A stretch of DNA of 64,000 bases. Source: Sphingomonas koreensis (GTDB lineage: Bacteria; Pseudomonadota; Alphaproteobacteria; Sphingomonadales; Sphingomonadaceae). A model generated the notes under the pieces. The model did no database searches. It worked only from the letters and a program-made list of their open reading frames with translations, and had not been told where the DNA came from. The stretch covers positions 1,364,001-1,428,000 of the forward strand of contig RCZF01000001.1 of NCBI GenBank assembly GCA_006438735.1, written 5' to 3'. A program made the translations under genes and the position numbers. Positions 36,456 to 44,699 of the stretch are shown piece after piece. The first letter of the stretch is position 1, and each line of letters begins with the position of its first letter.

Positions 36456-37655
36456 TTAAGGGTCGATCCGCACCATAACGACGGCATGTGGTGCAACCTG
36501 CCGCTCGATCGCGCCCGCCACGCCGCGGTTGACCTGATTGCTCCACAGATCGGTCACCGTCGCCGGCAGGCGATCGGGATAGCCGAGCGCGCGCCATTTG
36601 ACGCCGATCGTCGCGGGCGCCGCGCCGCGGTTGAGGAACAGCACGGCGCGCGCGCCGCCGCTCAGTGGCTTCATCCACACTTCCTGATCGCCGCTATCCT
36701 CGATCCGCCGTCCCTGTTCGCCGAGCGCGTCCTGATCGACCGCGATCACCGCCTTGTTGAGCAGGATCGATCGCACCGCCGGCGTCATATGCGCGACGTC
36801 GTTGCCCGCCATCAGCGACGAGGCGAGCATCGCCCATAACGAGAAATGCGCGCGATATTCGTCGTCGGTCATCCCGCCGTTGCCGACTTCGAGCATGTCC
36901 GCGTCGTTCCAATGTCCCGGCCCGGCGAACGGCCACAACGGCGCGTCGAGATCGGCGATATCCATCACGCCGAGCGAATAGCCGTTCGCATTCGGGCCTT
37001 GCCAATGGTCCCAGATGTCGCCCGTGGCGCGCCATAGATTGCCGGTGTTGGTCGCCCACAGCCACGGCTTCGACGTGCCCCATTCGCAGATCGAAAAGAC
37101 GATCGGCCGCCCCGTCGCGCGCAGCGCCAGCGCCATCGTTCGATATGCCTCCTCGGCGTTGCGCGTTCCCGCCGAGCACCAATCGTATTTGAGGTAATCG
37201 ACGCCCCAGCGCGCATATTGCAACGCGTCCTGATATTCGTGGCCCTGGCTGCCCGGGCGGTGGCCGCAGGTCTGTTCGCCGGCGTCGGAATAGATACCGA
37301 ATTTCAGCCCCTTGCCGTGCACATAATCGGCCAGCGCCTTGATGCCCGAGGGAAACTTGCTCGCATCCGCCTGGATGAAGCCATCCTTATCGCGCTTGCC
37401 CTGCCAGCAATCGTCGATCACGAGATAGCGATAGCCGGCGTCGCGCATGCCGCTGGCCGCCATCGCGTCGGCGGTCGCGCGCACCGTCGCTTCGCTGTTG
37501 TCACAACCGAACTTGTTCCAACTGTTCCATCCCATCGGCGGCGTCTGCGCCAGGCCGTTGGCCGCAAGTGGGACCGGCGGATCGTCCGCGAGCGCCGGCG
37601 CGGCGACCGCGACGGCCATGAGCATTGCGACGATCAACCAAACAAACCGCATCAA
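36456..37655 (-). CDS. Secreted alpha-galactosidase, GH27
   Basis: 399 residues. A signal peptide (MMRFVWLIVAMLMAVAVAAP) is followed by the GH27 barrel: TPPMGWNSWNKFGCD, LVIDDCWQGKRDKDG, FGIYSDAGEQTCG. The nucleophile is Asp158 in YLKYDWCSAG and the likely acid/base is Asp213 in RATGDIWDHW. A small beta domain ends the chain. It releases galactose from alpha-galactosides in the periplasm or outside. It lies 21 bases downstream of the GntR gene, opposite dgoK-dgoA, indicating a galactose utilisation locus. Confidence 0.92.
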   Translation of the reverse strand: MMRFVWLIVAMLMAVAVAAPALADDPPVPLAANGLAQTPPMGWNSWNKFGCDNSEATVRATADAMAASGMRDAGYRYLVIDDCWQGKRDKDGFIQADASKFPSGIKALADYVHGKGLKFGIYSDAGEQTCGHRPGSQGHEYQDALQYARWGVDYLKYDWCSAGTRNAEEAYRTMALALRATGRPIVFSICEWGTSKPWLWATNTGNLWRATGDIWDHWQGPNANGYSLGVMDIADLDAPLWPFAGPGHWNDADMLEVGNGGMTDDEYRAHFSLWAMLASSLMAGNDVAHMTPAVRSILLNKAVIAVDQDALGEQGRRIEDSGDQEVWMKPLSGGARAVLFLNRGAAPATIGVKWRALGYPDRLPATVTDLWSNQVNRGVAGAIERQVAPHAVVMVRIDP

Positions 37656-37676
37656 TCCACTCCGTTCCAGCCGTGT

Positions 37677-38414
37677 TCAACCCGCGCCTTCGGTCGCCGT
37701 GATCAGATCGAGAACATCGTCGATGATGTTCGCCATTGCCGCCTGCGCCGCCGCCGGATCGCGCCGATCGATCGCCACCATCACCTGTTCGTGCTGCGCA
37801 AGGTCCGCGGTGCGCCCCTTGATCCGGTTGGTGAAGCGGATCGACGTTCTGAGCGCTGTCGAAACGACATCGCGGAACTGCGCGAAGAACGGATTGGTCG
37901 AAGCGCGCAGGATCGCGATGTGAAAAGCGATGTCGGCCTCCAGCGGATCGTCGTCGCCGGCGTCCGCCGCCTGCATTCGCGCGAAGCCCGCCGCGATCAG
38001 CGCCCGCCCCTGATCGTCGGCAAAGCGCGCCGCGAGCGCCGCCGCCGCCGGCTCGATCGCCACCCGCAGCTGATTGAACTGGCGCAACAGATCGACCGAG
38101 AATTTGCGATCGAGCAGCCAGCGCAGCACATCGGCATCGAACAGATTCCACTTGCTCACCGGCTGGATGATCGTTCCCTGCCGCGGCCGCGCACTGAGCA
38201 GCCCCTTGGCGGTGAGCATCTTCACCGCTTCGCGCGTCACCGATCGGCTGACGGCATGCTGTTTCGACAGCTCGGCCTCGGTCGGAAACGGCTTTTCCTC
38301 ATAAACGCCCGTGATGATCGCCTTCCCGATGTGATCGAGCATGCCATGAGTGAGATTGCGGCCCAGCGAGGTGCGAACCTCGTTCGGATCGGTGGCCATC
38401 GGCTGAGGCTCCAA
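37677..38414 (-). CDS. GntR-family (FadR subfamily) regulator of galactonate genes
   Basis: 245 residues; an ATG five codons in (38399) is equally possible. The winged helix has FPTEAELSKQHAVSRSVTRE and a C-terminal FCD helical domain (PLEADIAFHIAILRASTNPF, ending VLDLITATEG) that binds the effector. It is divergent from dgoK-dgoA and upstream of alpha-galactosidase. I infer that it is a DgoR-like repressor released by a galactonate-pathway intermediate. Confidence 0.85.
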   Translation of the reverse strand: MEPQPMATDPNEVRTSLGRNLTHGMLDHIGKAIITGVYEEKPFPTEAELSKQHAVSRSVTREAVKMLTAKGLLSARPRQGTIIQPVSKWNLFDADVLRWLLDRKFSVDLLRQFNQLRVAIEPAAAALAARFADDQGRALIAAGFARMQAADAGDDDPLEADIAFHIAILRASTNPFFAQFRDVVSTALRTSIRFTNRIKGRTADLAQHEQVMVAIDRRDPAAAQAAMANIIDDVLDLITATEGAG

Positions 38415-38467
38415 AATTTGCGTCGCTAAATACGAACAATGTTATAAATAGCCGTCCGGCGCAATTG

Positions 38468-38480
38468 CAAGCGTCGCTTG
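38468..38480. promoter_or_regulatory. Palindrome in the dgo divergent promoter
   Basis: CAAGCG-T-CGCTTG, a 6-base inverted repeat around one base, midway between the GntR and dgoK starts. GCAATTGC overlaps its left side. It is a candidate operator for the GntR regulator. The AT-rich stretch 38427-38452 nearby (AATACGAACAATGTTATAAA) could be promoter or a second site. Confidence 0.4.
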
Positions 38481-38517
38481 AAATTCGGGGTAAGCAGCAT
38501 GCGATGGGAGACGAAGG

Positions 38518-39408
38518 ATTAGCACGGCCGACTTCATCGCCGTCGATTGGGGGACGACCAATCGCCGCGCCTATCTGATCGATCGCGACGGCACGGTGCT
38601 GGCAACCGAGCGCGACGATCGCGGCGTCCTAGCGATCGCGGCGGGCGGCTTTGCTCAGGAGGCCGCCGCGATCCGCAACCGGCTCGGCGATCTGCCGATG
38701 CTGTGCGCCGGCATGGTCGGATCGGTGCGCGGCTGGATCGACGCTGCCTATCTACCCTGCCCCGTCGATGAGACCGCGTTGGCCGCGGCGCTGGGCTGGG
38801 TCGAGCCCGGCCGCACCGCGATCGTACCCGGCGTCAGCGTCGCCGAGGAAGAACGCAGCGACGTGATGCGTGGCGAGGAAGTGCAACTGCTCGGTGCGCT
38901 CGCCGCGGGGCTCGCGCCGAGCGACGCGCTGCTCTGCCAGCCCGGCACACATTGCAAATGGGCGCGGATGGAGCACGGTCGCATCGCCCGCTTCCGCACG
39001 ACGATGACCGGCGAGATCTTCGCGCTGCTCAAGAAGCACAGCCTGCTCGCCGACTTTCTCGGCGGCCCTGTCAGCGACGGGCCGGCGTTCCGCACCGGCC
39101 TCGCCGCCGCGCGCAACGGCGCGTTGCTCGGCGATCTGTTCGGCCAGCGCGCCGGCGTGCTGCTCGGGCGAATCGACCGCGCCGACGTCGTGGCGCACGT
39201 CAGCGGCTTGTTGATCGGCAACGACGTCCGCGAACAGGCGATCGCGCCCGGCGAGACGGTGTATCTGCTCGCCGACCCCGCGCTCGGCCCGCTTTACGCC
39301 GCCGCCATCGAAGTCGCCGGCGGCGCAGTAGTATTGATCGACAGCCATGCCGCGTTCGTCGCCGGCGTCACTCGTATCTGGAGATTGTATCATGACCGCC
39401 CAAGCTGA
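38518..39408 (+). CDS. dgoK: 2-Dehydro-3-deoxygalactonokinase with non-canonical ATT start
   Basis: 296 residues if initiated at ATT 38518, which has GGGAG centred 8 bases upstream. The in-frame stop at 38491 leaves no ATG, GTG or TTG ahead of the conserved N-terminus TADFIAVDWGTTNRRAYLI, the phosphate-1 motif of this kinase family. A GTG at 38596 would delete that motif. Later blocks are LLCQPGTHCKWARMEHGRI and TGEIFALLKKHS. It phosphorylates 2-dehydro-3-deoxygalactonate. It overlaps dgoA by 17 bases. Confidence 0.85.
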   Translation: MSTADFIAVDWGTTNRRAYLIDRDGTVLATERDDRGVLAIAAGGFAQEAAAIRNRLGDLPMLCAGMVGSVRGWIDAAYLPCPVDETALAAALGWVEPGRTAIVPGVSVAEEERSDVMRGEEVQLLGALAAGLAPSDALLCQPGTHCKWARMEHGRIARFRTTMTGEIFALLKKHSLLADFLGGPVSDGPAFRTGLAAARNGALLGDLFGQRAGVLLGRIDRADVVAHVSGLLIGNDVREQAIAPGETVYLLADPALGPLYAAAIEVAGGAVVLIDSHAAFVAGVTRIWRLYHDRPS

Positions 39409-40033
39409 TCTCGCCGCCGCGCTCGCGCGCTGTCCGCTGGTCGCGATCCTACGCGGCGTCGAGCCGGACGAGGTCGAAGGCATCGTCGCGGTGCTGATCG
39501 ATGCGGGTTTTTCGACGATCGAAGTGCCGCTCAATTCGCCTCGGCCGCTCGACAGCATTGAGCGGATCGCCCGAAAATACGGTGACGATGCGCTGATCGG
39601 CGCGGGCACCGTGCTCGATACCGGCCAGGTCCGCGCCGTGCGCGAGGCGGGCGGGCGGCTGATCGTGTCGCCCAACACCAATCCCGACGTGATCGGCGCG
39701 TCGGCCGAGGCGGGGCTGGTCTCGCTGCCCGGCTATTTCACGCCGAGCGAGGCGTTCGCCGCGCTCGCGGCGGGCGCGACCGGGCTCAAGCTGTTTCCCG
39801 CCGAGGCGGCCGCGCCCGCCGTCGTCAAGGCGCAGCGCGCGGTGCTACCGCGCGAGACGCCGCTGCTCGTCGTCGGCGGCGTCTCGCCCGATACGATGGG
39901 GCCGTGGCGCGAGGCCGGCGCCGACGGTTTCGGGCTCGGCTCCGCGCTCTATCGCCGTGGCGATACGGCCGCGGCCGTCGCCACCGCAGCGGCCGCTTTT
40001 AAAAGGGCTGTCGAGCGCAACGGCGGCCAGTAA
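39392..40033 (+). CDS. dgoA: 2-Dehydro-3-deoxy-6-phosphogalactonate aldolase
   Basis: 213 residues from ATG 39392. KDPG-aldolase fold: PLVAILRGVEPDEVEGIV, FSTIEVPLNSPRPLDSI, GAGTVLDTGQV, LPGYFTPSEAF and the Schiff-base Lys in GLKLFPAEAA. It cleaves the DgoK product to pyruvate and glyceraldehyde-3-phosphate, the last step of the De Ley-Doudoroff route from galactose. Galactose dehydrogenase and galactonate dehydratase are not in the window. It is translationally coupled to dgoK. Confidence 0.92.
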   Translation: MTAQADLAAALARCPLVAILRGVEPDEVEGIVAVLIDAGFSTIEVPLNSPRPLDSIERIARKYGDDALIGAGTVLDTGQVRAVREAGGRLIVSPNTNPDVIGASAEAGLVSLPGYFTPSEAFAALAAGATGLKLFPAEAAAPAVVKAQRAVLPRETPLLVVGGVSPDTMGPWREAGADGFGLGSALYRRGDTAAAVATAAAAFKRAVERNGGQ

Positions 40034-40316
40034 CCGCTCCCGTGCGTGCCGGGAAAATGCCGCTTCGGACGTAATCCATGCTGGACAATCGGGGAAAACC
40101 CCGATTAAGGCGGCGCTGGTTTTGTTCGATCGAACACGGCATTTCGTCGCGATCGATCGTCAGCCATCGCCGCGGGGGAGCGTCTTCGGACGGGGCGGCA
40201 CAAGCAGGTTAATGATCCAGGTCATGAAACCAATCGGCGAAAGTCGGGTTTCAGGGCCTCCCCGTAATAGGAATCAGACCATTCTGACCTCGGCCATTCG
40301 CAAGTCCCGGCAGCCG

Positions 40317-41507
40317 ATGATGCGAGTGCTCGCGCGTCGCGCCGCCCCGCTGATGTGTTGCGCCGCGCTGGTCTCGCTGTCGGCCTGCGGCAGCGGCGAC
40401 AAGAAGCCGCCCGCCGCCAAGACGCCGCAGGTCGGCTATGTCGTCGTGGCGGCCTCGAGCGTGCCGATGACGACCGAGCTCGGCGCGCGCACCGCCGCCT
40501 ATCAGACCTCCGAAGTGCGTCCGCAAGTCACCGGCATCATCCGCAAGCGCTTCTTCACCGAAGGGTCGACGGTGCAGAAGGGCCAGCCGCTCTATCAAAT
40601 CGATCCGAGCCTCTATCAAGCCTCGGCCGCCGAGGCGAAGGCCAATCTCGCCAATGCCCAGGCGACCGCCGCCGCCGCGCGGATCAAGGCCGATCGTTAC
40701 AAGCCGCTCGCCGACATGCAGGCGGTGGCGAAGCAGGATTATACCGACGCCGCCGCCGCCGCCGGCGAAGCGGCTGCCGCCGTCAAGCAGCAGCAGGCGC
40801 TGCTCCAGACCGCCAACATCAATCTGAAATTCACCACCGTGCCGGCGCCGATCACCGGCAAGATCGGCCGCTCGCTCTTCACCGAGGGCGCGCTCGTCAC
40901 CTCGAGCCAGACCGATCCGTTGACGACCATCCAGCGGCTCGATCCGATCTATGTCGATATCCAGCAATCGAGCGCCGCCGAACTCGCGCTGCGCCGATCG
41001 CTCGGCAAGGACGGCGTCGTGCCGGCTGCCGCGCAGGTCCATCTCAAGCTCGATGACGGCAGCGATTACGGGCTGACCGGCACCGTCGAATTCTCCGAGG
41101 CGATGGTCGACGAGAACACCGGCACCGTCACGCTGCGCGCCCGCTTCCCCAATCCGCAGGGGCTGCTGCTGCCCGGCATGTTCGTCCGCGCCGAATTTGC
41201 GCAGTCGGTCAACACCCGCGCGATCCTCGTGCCGCAAGCCGGCGTCGCGCACGATCCAAAGGGCAACGCCACCGTGCTGGTGCTCGGCCCTGGCAACAAG
41301 GTCGTCCAGAAGACGGTCAAGGCCGACAGCACGCAGGGCGCTTATTGGGTCGTCACCTCGGGACTCAACCCGGGAGACAAGGTCATCACCGAAGGCACCG
41401 CGAATGCGAAGCCGGGCGCCGTCGTCCAGCCCGTCGTCGCGGGATCGCCGGAAAAGATCGTCGCGCCGCAGGGCAAAGCCGCCAAACCGCAGCAGAGCGG
41501 GAGCTAA
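40317..41507 (+). CDS. RND efflux periplasmic adaptor (AcrA/MexA-type)
   Basis: 396 residues from the first of two adjacent ATGs. Lipoprotein signal with lipobox VSLSACGSG. The adaptor hairpin is flanked by VRPQVTGIIRKRFFTEGSTV and TTVPAPITGKIGRSLFTEGA, with an Ala-rich coiled coil (AAAAGEAAAAVKQQQAL) between. DENTGTVTLRARFPNPQGLL and LVPQAGVAHDPKG are typical. It links the inner-membrane pump to the outer-membrane channel. It is the first gene of an efflux operon; no regulator is adjacent in the 283-base upstream gap. Confidence 0.93.
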   Translation: MMRVLARRAAPLMCCAALVSLSACGSGDKKPPAAKTPQVGYVVVAASSVPMTTELGARTAAYQTSEVRPQVTGIIRKRFFTEGSTVQKGQPLYQIDPSLYQASAAEAKANLANAQATAAAARIKADRYKPLADMQAVAKQDYTDAAAAAGEAAAAVKQQQALLQTANINLKFTTVPAPITGKIGRSLFTEGALVTSSQTDPLTTIQRLDPIYVDIQQSSAAELALRRSLGKDGVVPAAAQVHLKLDDGSDYGLTGTVEFSEAMVDENTGTVTLRARFPNPQGLLLPGMFVRAEFAQSVNTRAILVPQAGVAHDPKGNATVLVLGPGNKVVQKTVKADSTQGAYWVVTSGLNPGDKVITEGTANAKPGAVVQPVVAGSPEKIVAPQGKAAKPQQSGS

Positions 41508-41513
41508 CCGCGG

Positions 41514-44500
41514 GTGCTTTCCCGAATTTTCATCGAGCGGCCCATTTTTGCCTGGGTCATCGCCATCATCGTCATGCTGCTGGGCGTCGGCGCGATCGAA
41601 ACCCTGCCGGTAGAGCAATTTCCCGACATCGCGCCGCCTAACGTCAACATTCGCGCTACCTACCCGGGCGCGTCGGCCGAAACGCTTGAGAACAGCGTGA
41701 CGCAGGTGATCGAGCAGGAACTGACCGGCATCGATGGCCTGCTCTATTTCAGCTCCACGTCGAGCTCGCGCGGATCCGTCACGATTGCGGCCACGTTCGA
41801 CAAAGGTACCGATCCCGACATCGCCCAGGTCCAGGTCCAGAACAAGGTTCAGGCGGCGCTGTCGCGCTTGCCGCAGGCCGTGCAGCAGCAGGGCCTACGC
41901 GTCACAAAGTCGAACCCTGACTTCCTGATGATCGCGGCGGTCTATGATTCGACCGACAAAAGCACCAATCAGGACGTGTCGGACTATCTCGTCTCGAACC
42001 TCCAGGATGAGATCGCGCGCCTGCCCGGCGTCGGCGACATCAACGTGTTCGGCTCGCAATATGCGATGCGCATCTGGCTCGATCCCGCGCGCCTGCAAAG
42101 CTTCGCGCTGATGCCGAGCGACGTCGTCTCGGCGGTCGAGGCGCAGAATACCGAGATCGCGGCCGGCGAAGTGGGCGGTCAACCGATGCCGAACTCGCAG
42201 ATGCTCGATGCGACGGTGACGGCGCAGTCGCGGCTCAGCACGCCGGCGCAGTTTCGCAACATTATCCTCAAGAGCCAGACCGACGGTTCGGTCGTCCATC
42301 TGTCCGACGTCGCGCGGATTGAACTCGGCGCCGAAAGCTATGGCGTGATCAGCAGGATCAACGGGCATCCAGGCGCCGGCATCGCAGTTTCGCTTGCCCC
42401 CGGGGCGGACGCGCTCAGCACCTCCGAAATCGTGAAGAATTTCGTTGCGGACCATGCCGGCGATTTTCCGCAAGGCTACAAATACACCTTCCCGTTCGAC
42501 ACCACCGATTTCATCAAGCTGTCGGTCGATGAAGTCGTCAAGACGTTGATCGAGGCGATCATCCTGGTCGTCATCGTGATGTTCGTGTTCCTGCAAAGCT
42601 GGCGCGCGACGCTGATCCCGACGATCGCGGTGCCGGTCGTCATTCTCGGCACGTTCGCGATATTCTCGCTTGCTGGCTTCTCGATCAACACGCTGACCTT
42701 GTTTGGCCTCGTGCTGGCGATCGGTTTGCTCGTCGATGACGCGATCGTCGTCGTCGAAAATGTCGAACGGTTGATGGATGAAAATCCGGAGATGTCTCCC
42801 AAGGAGGCGACGATCCAGTCGATGGGCGAGATTCAGGTCGCCTTGATCGCGATTGCGCTCGTGCTTTCCGCCGTATTTTTGCCGATGGCTTTCTTTGGCG
42901 GATCGACCGGCGTCATCTACCGCCAATTTTCGATTACGATCGTATCGGCGATGGTGCTCTCCGTTGCGGTCGCGCTGATCCTGACACCAGCGCTCACCGC
43001 AACCTTGCTCAAACGGCGCAGCGAAGAACGGCACGACGGCTGGTTGGCGAAGCGGCTCGATCCGGCCAAGAATTGGTTCAATCGCACCTTCAAGACGCAG
43101 ACCGATCGATATATCAGCGCTGTGGGCACGGTCGTTGAGCGCAAATGGCTGTTTCTCATCATCTACGCCGTGATCGTCGCGCTGCTCGCGGTGCTCTTCT
43201 TCCGCCTGCCGTCGGGCTTCCTGCCGCAGGAAGATCAGGGCAGCGCGCAAGTCCAATGGAATTTGCCGCCGGGCGCCACGCAAGGCCGCACCCTCCAAGC
43301 GCAGCTGGCGATCGAGCAATATTTCCTCACCCAGGAAAAGGCCAATGTGAAGGCGATCTTTACCGTCAGCGGCAGCGGCGGCGGCGGCACCGGCGGCCAG
43401 AACCAGGGACGCGGCTTCCTGGCGCTGACCGATTGGGCGAACCGAAAGGGCTCGCAGAACGCCGCGGACGCCATCGCGCAGCGCGCCACCGCCGCGCTGG
43501 CGGGGCTGCGCGACGTGGAATTCCACGCGCTGGTGCCGCCATCGGTCCGCGGCCTCGGCCAGTCGACCGGTTTCACGATGCAGCTGCTCAATTCGGGCGG
43601 CTTGTCGCGTCAGGAATTTTCCGCGGCTCGCGATAAGTTGCTCGCGGCGGCGCGTCAGGATCCGATCCTTGCGCAGGTTCGGCAGGTCGATCTCGCCGAT
43701 CAACCCACGCTGCAGGTCGATATCGATCAAACCAAGCTGGCGGTGCTCGGGCTGAATCAGAGCGACGTCAACAGCACGCTCAGCACTGCTTGGGGCGGCA
43801 CTTACGTTAACGATTTCAACGACCGCGGTCGCGTCAAGCGCGTCTACGTCGAGGGTGACGCGCCCTATCGATCGGAGCCGGAAGACCTCGCCCAATGGTT
43901 CGTTCGCTCCTCGACTGGGCAAATGGCGCCGTTCTCCTCCTTCTCGACAATCGGCTGGTCGTCCGCCCCACCATCGCTCAGCCGTTTTTCGGGCGTCTCT
44001 TCCTACGAGATCGACGGCCAGGCGGCAGCCGGCCAAAGTTCGGGCGAGGCGATGGACGAGATCGCCAAGCTTGCCGCGAAATTACCCGGAACGTCGGTCG
44101 CGTGGAGCGGGCTGTCCTATCAGGAACGGCTATCCTCCGGACAAGCGCCGATCCTTTACGGCCTGTCCTTGCTGGTCGTGTTTCTCTGCCTGGCGGCGCT
44201 TTATGAAAGCTGGACGATCCCGATCGCGGTGCTGTTGATCATTCCGCTCGGGCTCGTCGGCGCGGTATTTGCGGTGACGCTGAGGGGGCTGGAAAACGAC
44301 GTCTATATGCAGATCGGGTTGCTCACCACGATGGGGCTTGCCTCGAAAAACGCGATCCTGATGATCGAGTTCGCCGAACAGGCCGAGAAGGAAGGCAAAC
44401 GCGTGATCGACGCTGCGTTGGAAGCGGCCAAGCTGCGGCTGCGGCCGATTCTGATGACGTCGTTCGCCTTCATCTTCGGCGTGCTGCCGCTGGCGATCGC

Positions 44501-44699
44501 CACCGGCGCCGGCGCCAACAGCCGCATCGCGATCGGCACCGCGGTGATCGGCGGCATGCTGACCGCGACGCTGCTCGCGATCTTCTACATCCCGCTGTTC
44601 TTCGTGCTCGTCCGCCGCACAACACGCGACGCGCTCAAGCATCTCCATCACGAGCATCCGACGCCGCCGTCCGATCCCGAACCGGAGCCCACGGCATGA
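41514..44699 (+). CDS. RND multidrug efflux permease (AcrB/MexB-type)
   Basis: 1061 residues, starting at GTG 41514, six bases after the adaptor stop. MLSRIFIERPIFAWVIAIIV leads into the hydrophobe/amphiphile efflux-1 fold: FPDIAPPNVNIRATYPGAS, twelve membrane segments, and the proton-relay Asp pair in GLLVDDAIVVVENVERLM. FFGGSTGVIYRQFSITI and GLASKNAILMIEFAEQAEK are conserved. It exports drugs or hydrophobic compounds using the proton gradient. It overlaps the channel gene by 4 bases. Confidence 0.96.
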   Translation: MLSRIFIERPIFAWVIAIIVMLLGVGAIETLPVEQFPDIAPPNVNIRATYPGASAETLENSVTQVIEQELTGIDGLLYFSSTSSSRGSVTIAATFDKGTDPDIAQVQVQNKVQAALSRLPQAVQQQGLRVTKSNPDFLMIAAVYDSTDKSTNQDVSDYLVSNLQDEIARLPGVGDINVFGSQYAMRIWLDPARLQSFALMPSDVVSAVEAQNTEIAAGEVGGQPMPNSQMLDATVTAQSRLSTPAQFRNIILKSQTDGSVVHLSDVARIELGAESYGVISRINGHPGAGIAVSLAPGADALSTSEIVKNFVADHAGDFPQGYKYTFPFDTTDFIKLSVDEVVKTLIEAIILVVIVMFVFLQSWRATLIPTIAVPVVILGTFAIFSLAGFSINTLTLFGLVLAIGLLVDDAIVVVENVERLMDENPEMSPKEATIQSMGEIQVALIAIALVLSAVFLPMAFFGGSTGVIYRQFSITIVSAMVLSVAVALILTPALTATLLKRRSEERHDGWLAKRLDPAKNWFNRTFKTQTDRYISAVGTVVERKWLFLIIYAVIVALLAVLFFRLPSGFLPQEDQGSAQVQWNLPPGATQGRTLQAQLAIEQYFLTQEKANVKAIFTVSGSGGGGTGGQNQGRGFLALTDWANRKGSQNAADAIAQRATAALAGLRDVEFHALVPPSVRGLGQSTGFTMQLLNSGGLSRQEFSAARDKLLAAARQDPILAQVRQVDLADQPTLQVDIDQTKLAVLGLNQSDVNSTLSTAWGGTYVNDFNDRGRVKRVYVEGDAPYRSEPEDLAQWFVRSSTGQMAPFSSFSTIGWSSAPPSLSRFSGVSSYEIDGQAAAGQSSGEAMDEIAKLAAKLPGTSVAWSGLSYQERLSSGQAPILYGLSLLVVFLCLAALYESWTIPIAVLLIIPLGLVGAVFAVTLRGLENDVYMQIGLLTTMGLASKNAILMIEFAEQAEKEGKRVIDAALEAAKLRLRPILMTSFAFIFGVLPLAIATGAGANSRIAIGTAVIGGMLTATLLAIFYIPLFFVLVRRTTRDALKHLHHEHPTPPSDPEPEPTA

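Noticed and set aside
41895..44036. 713-residue minus-strand frame opposite the RND permease
   Set aside because: Shadow of the permease; no ribosome site or domain.
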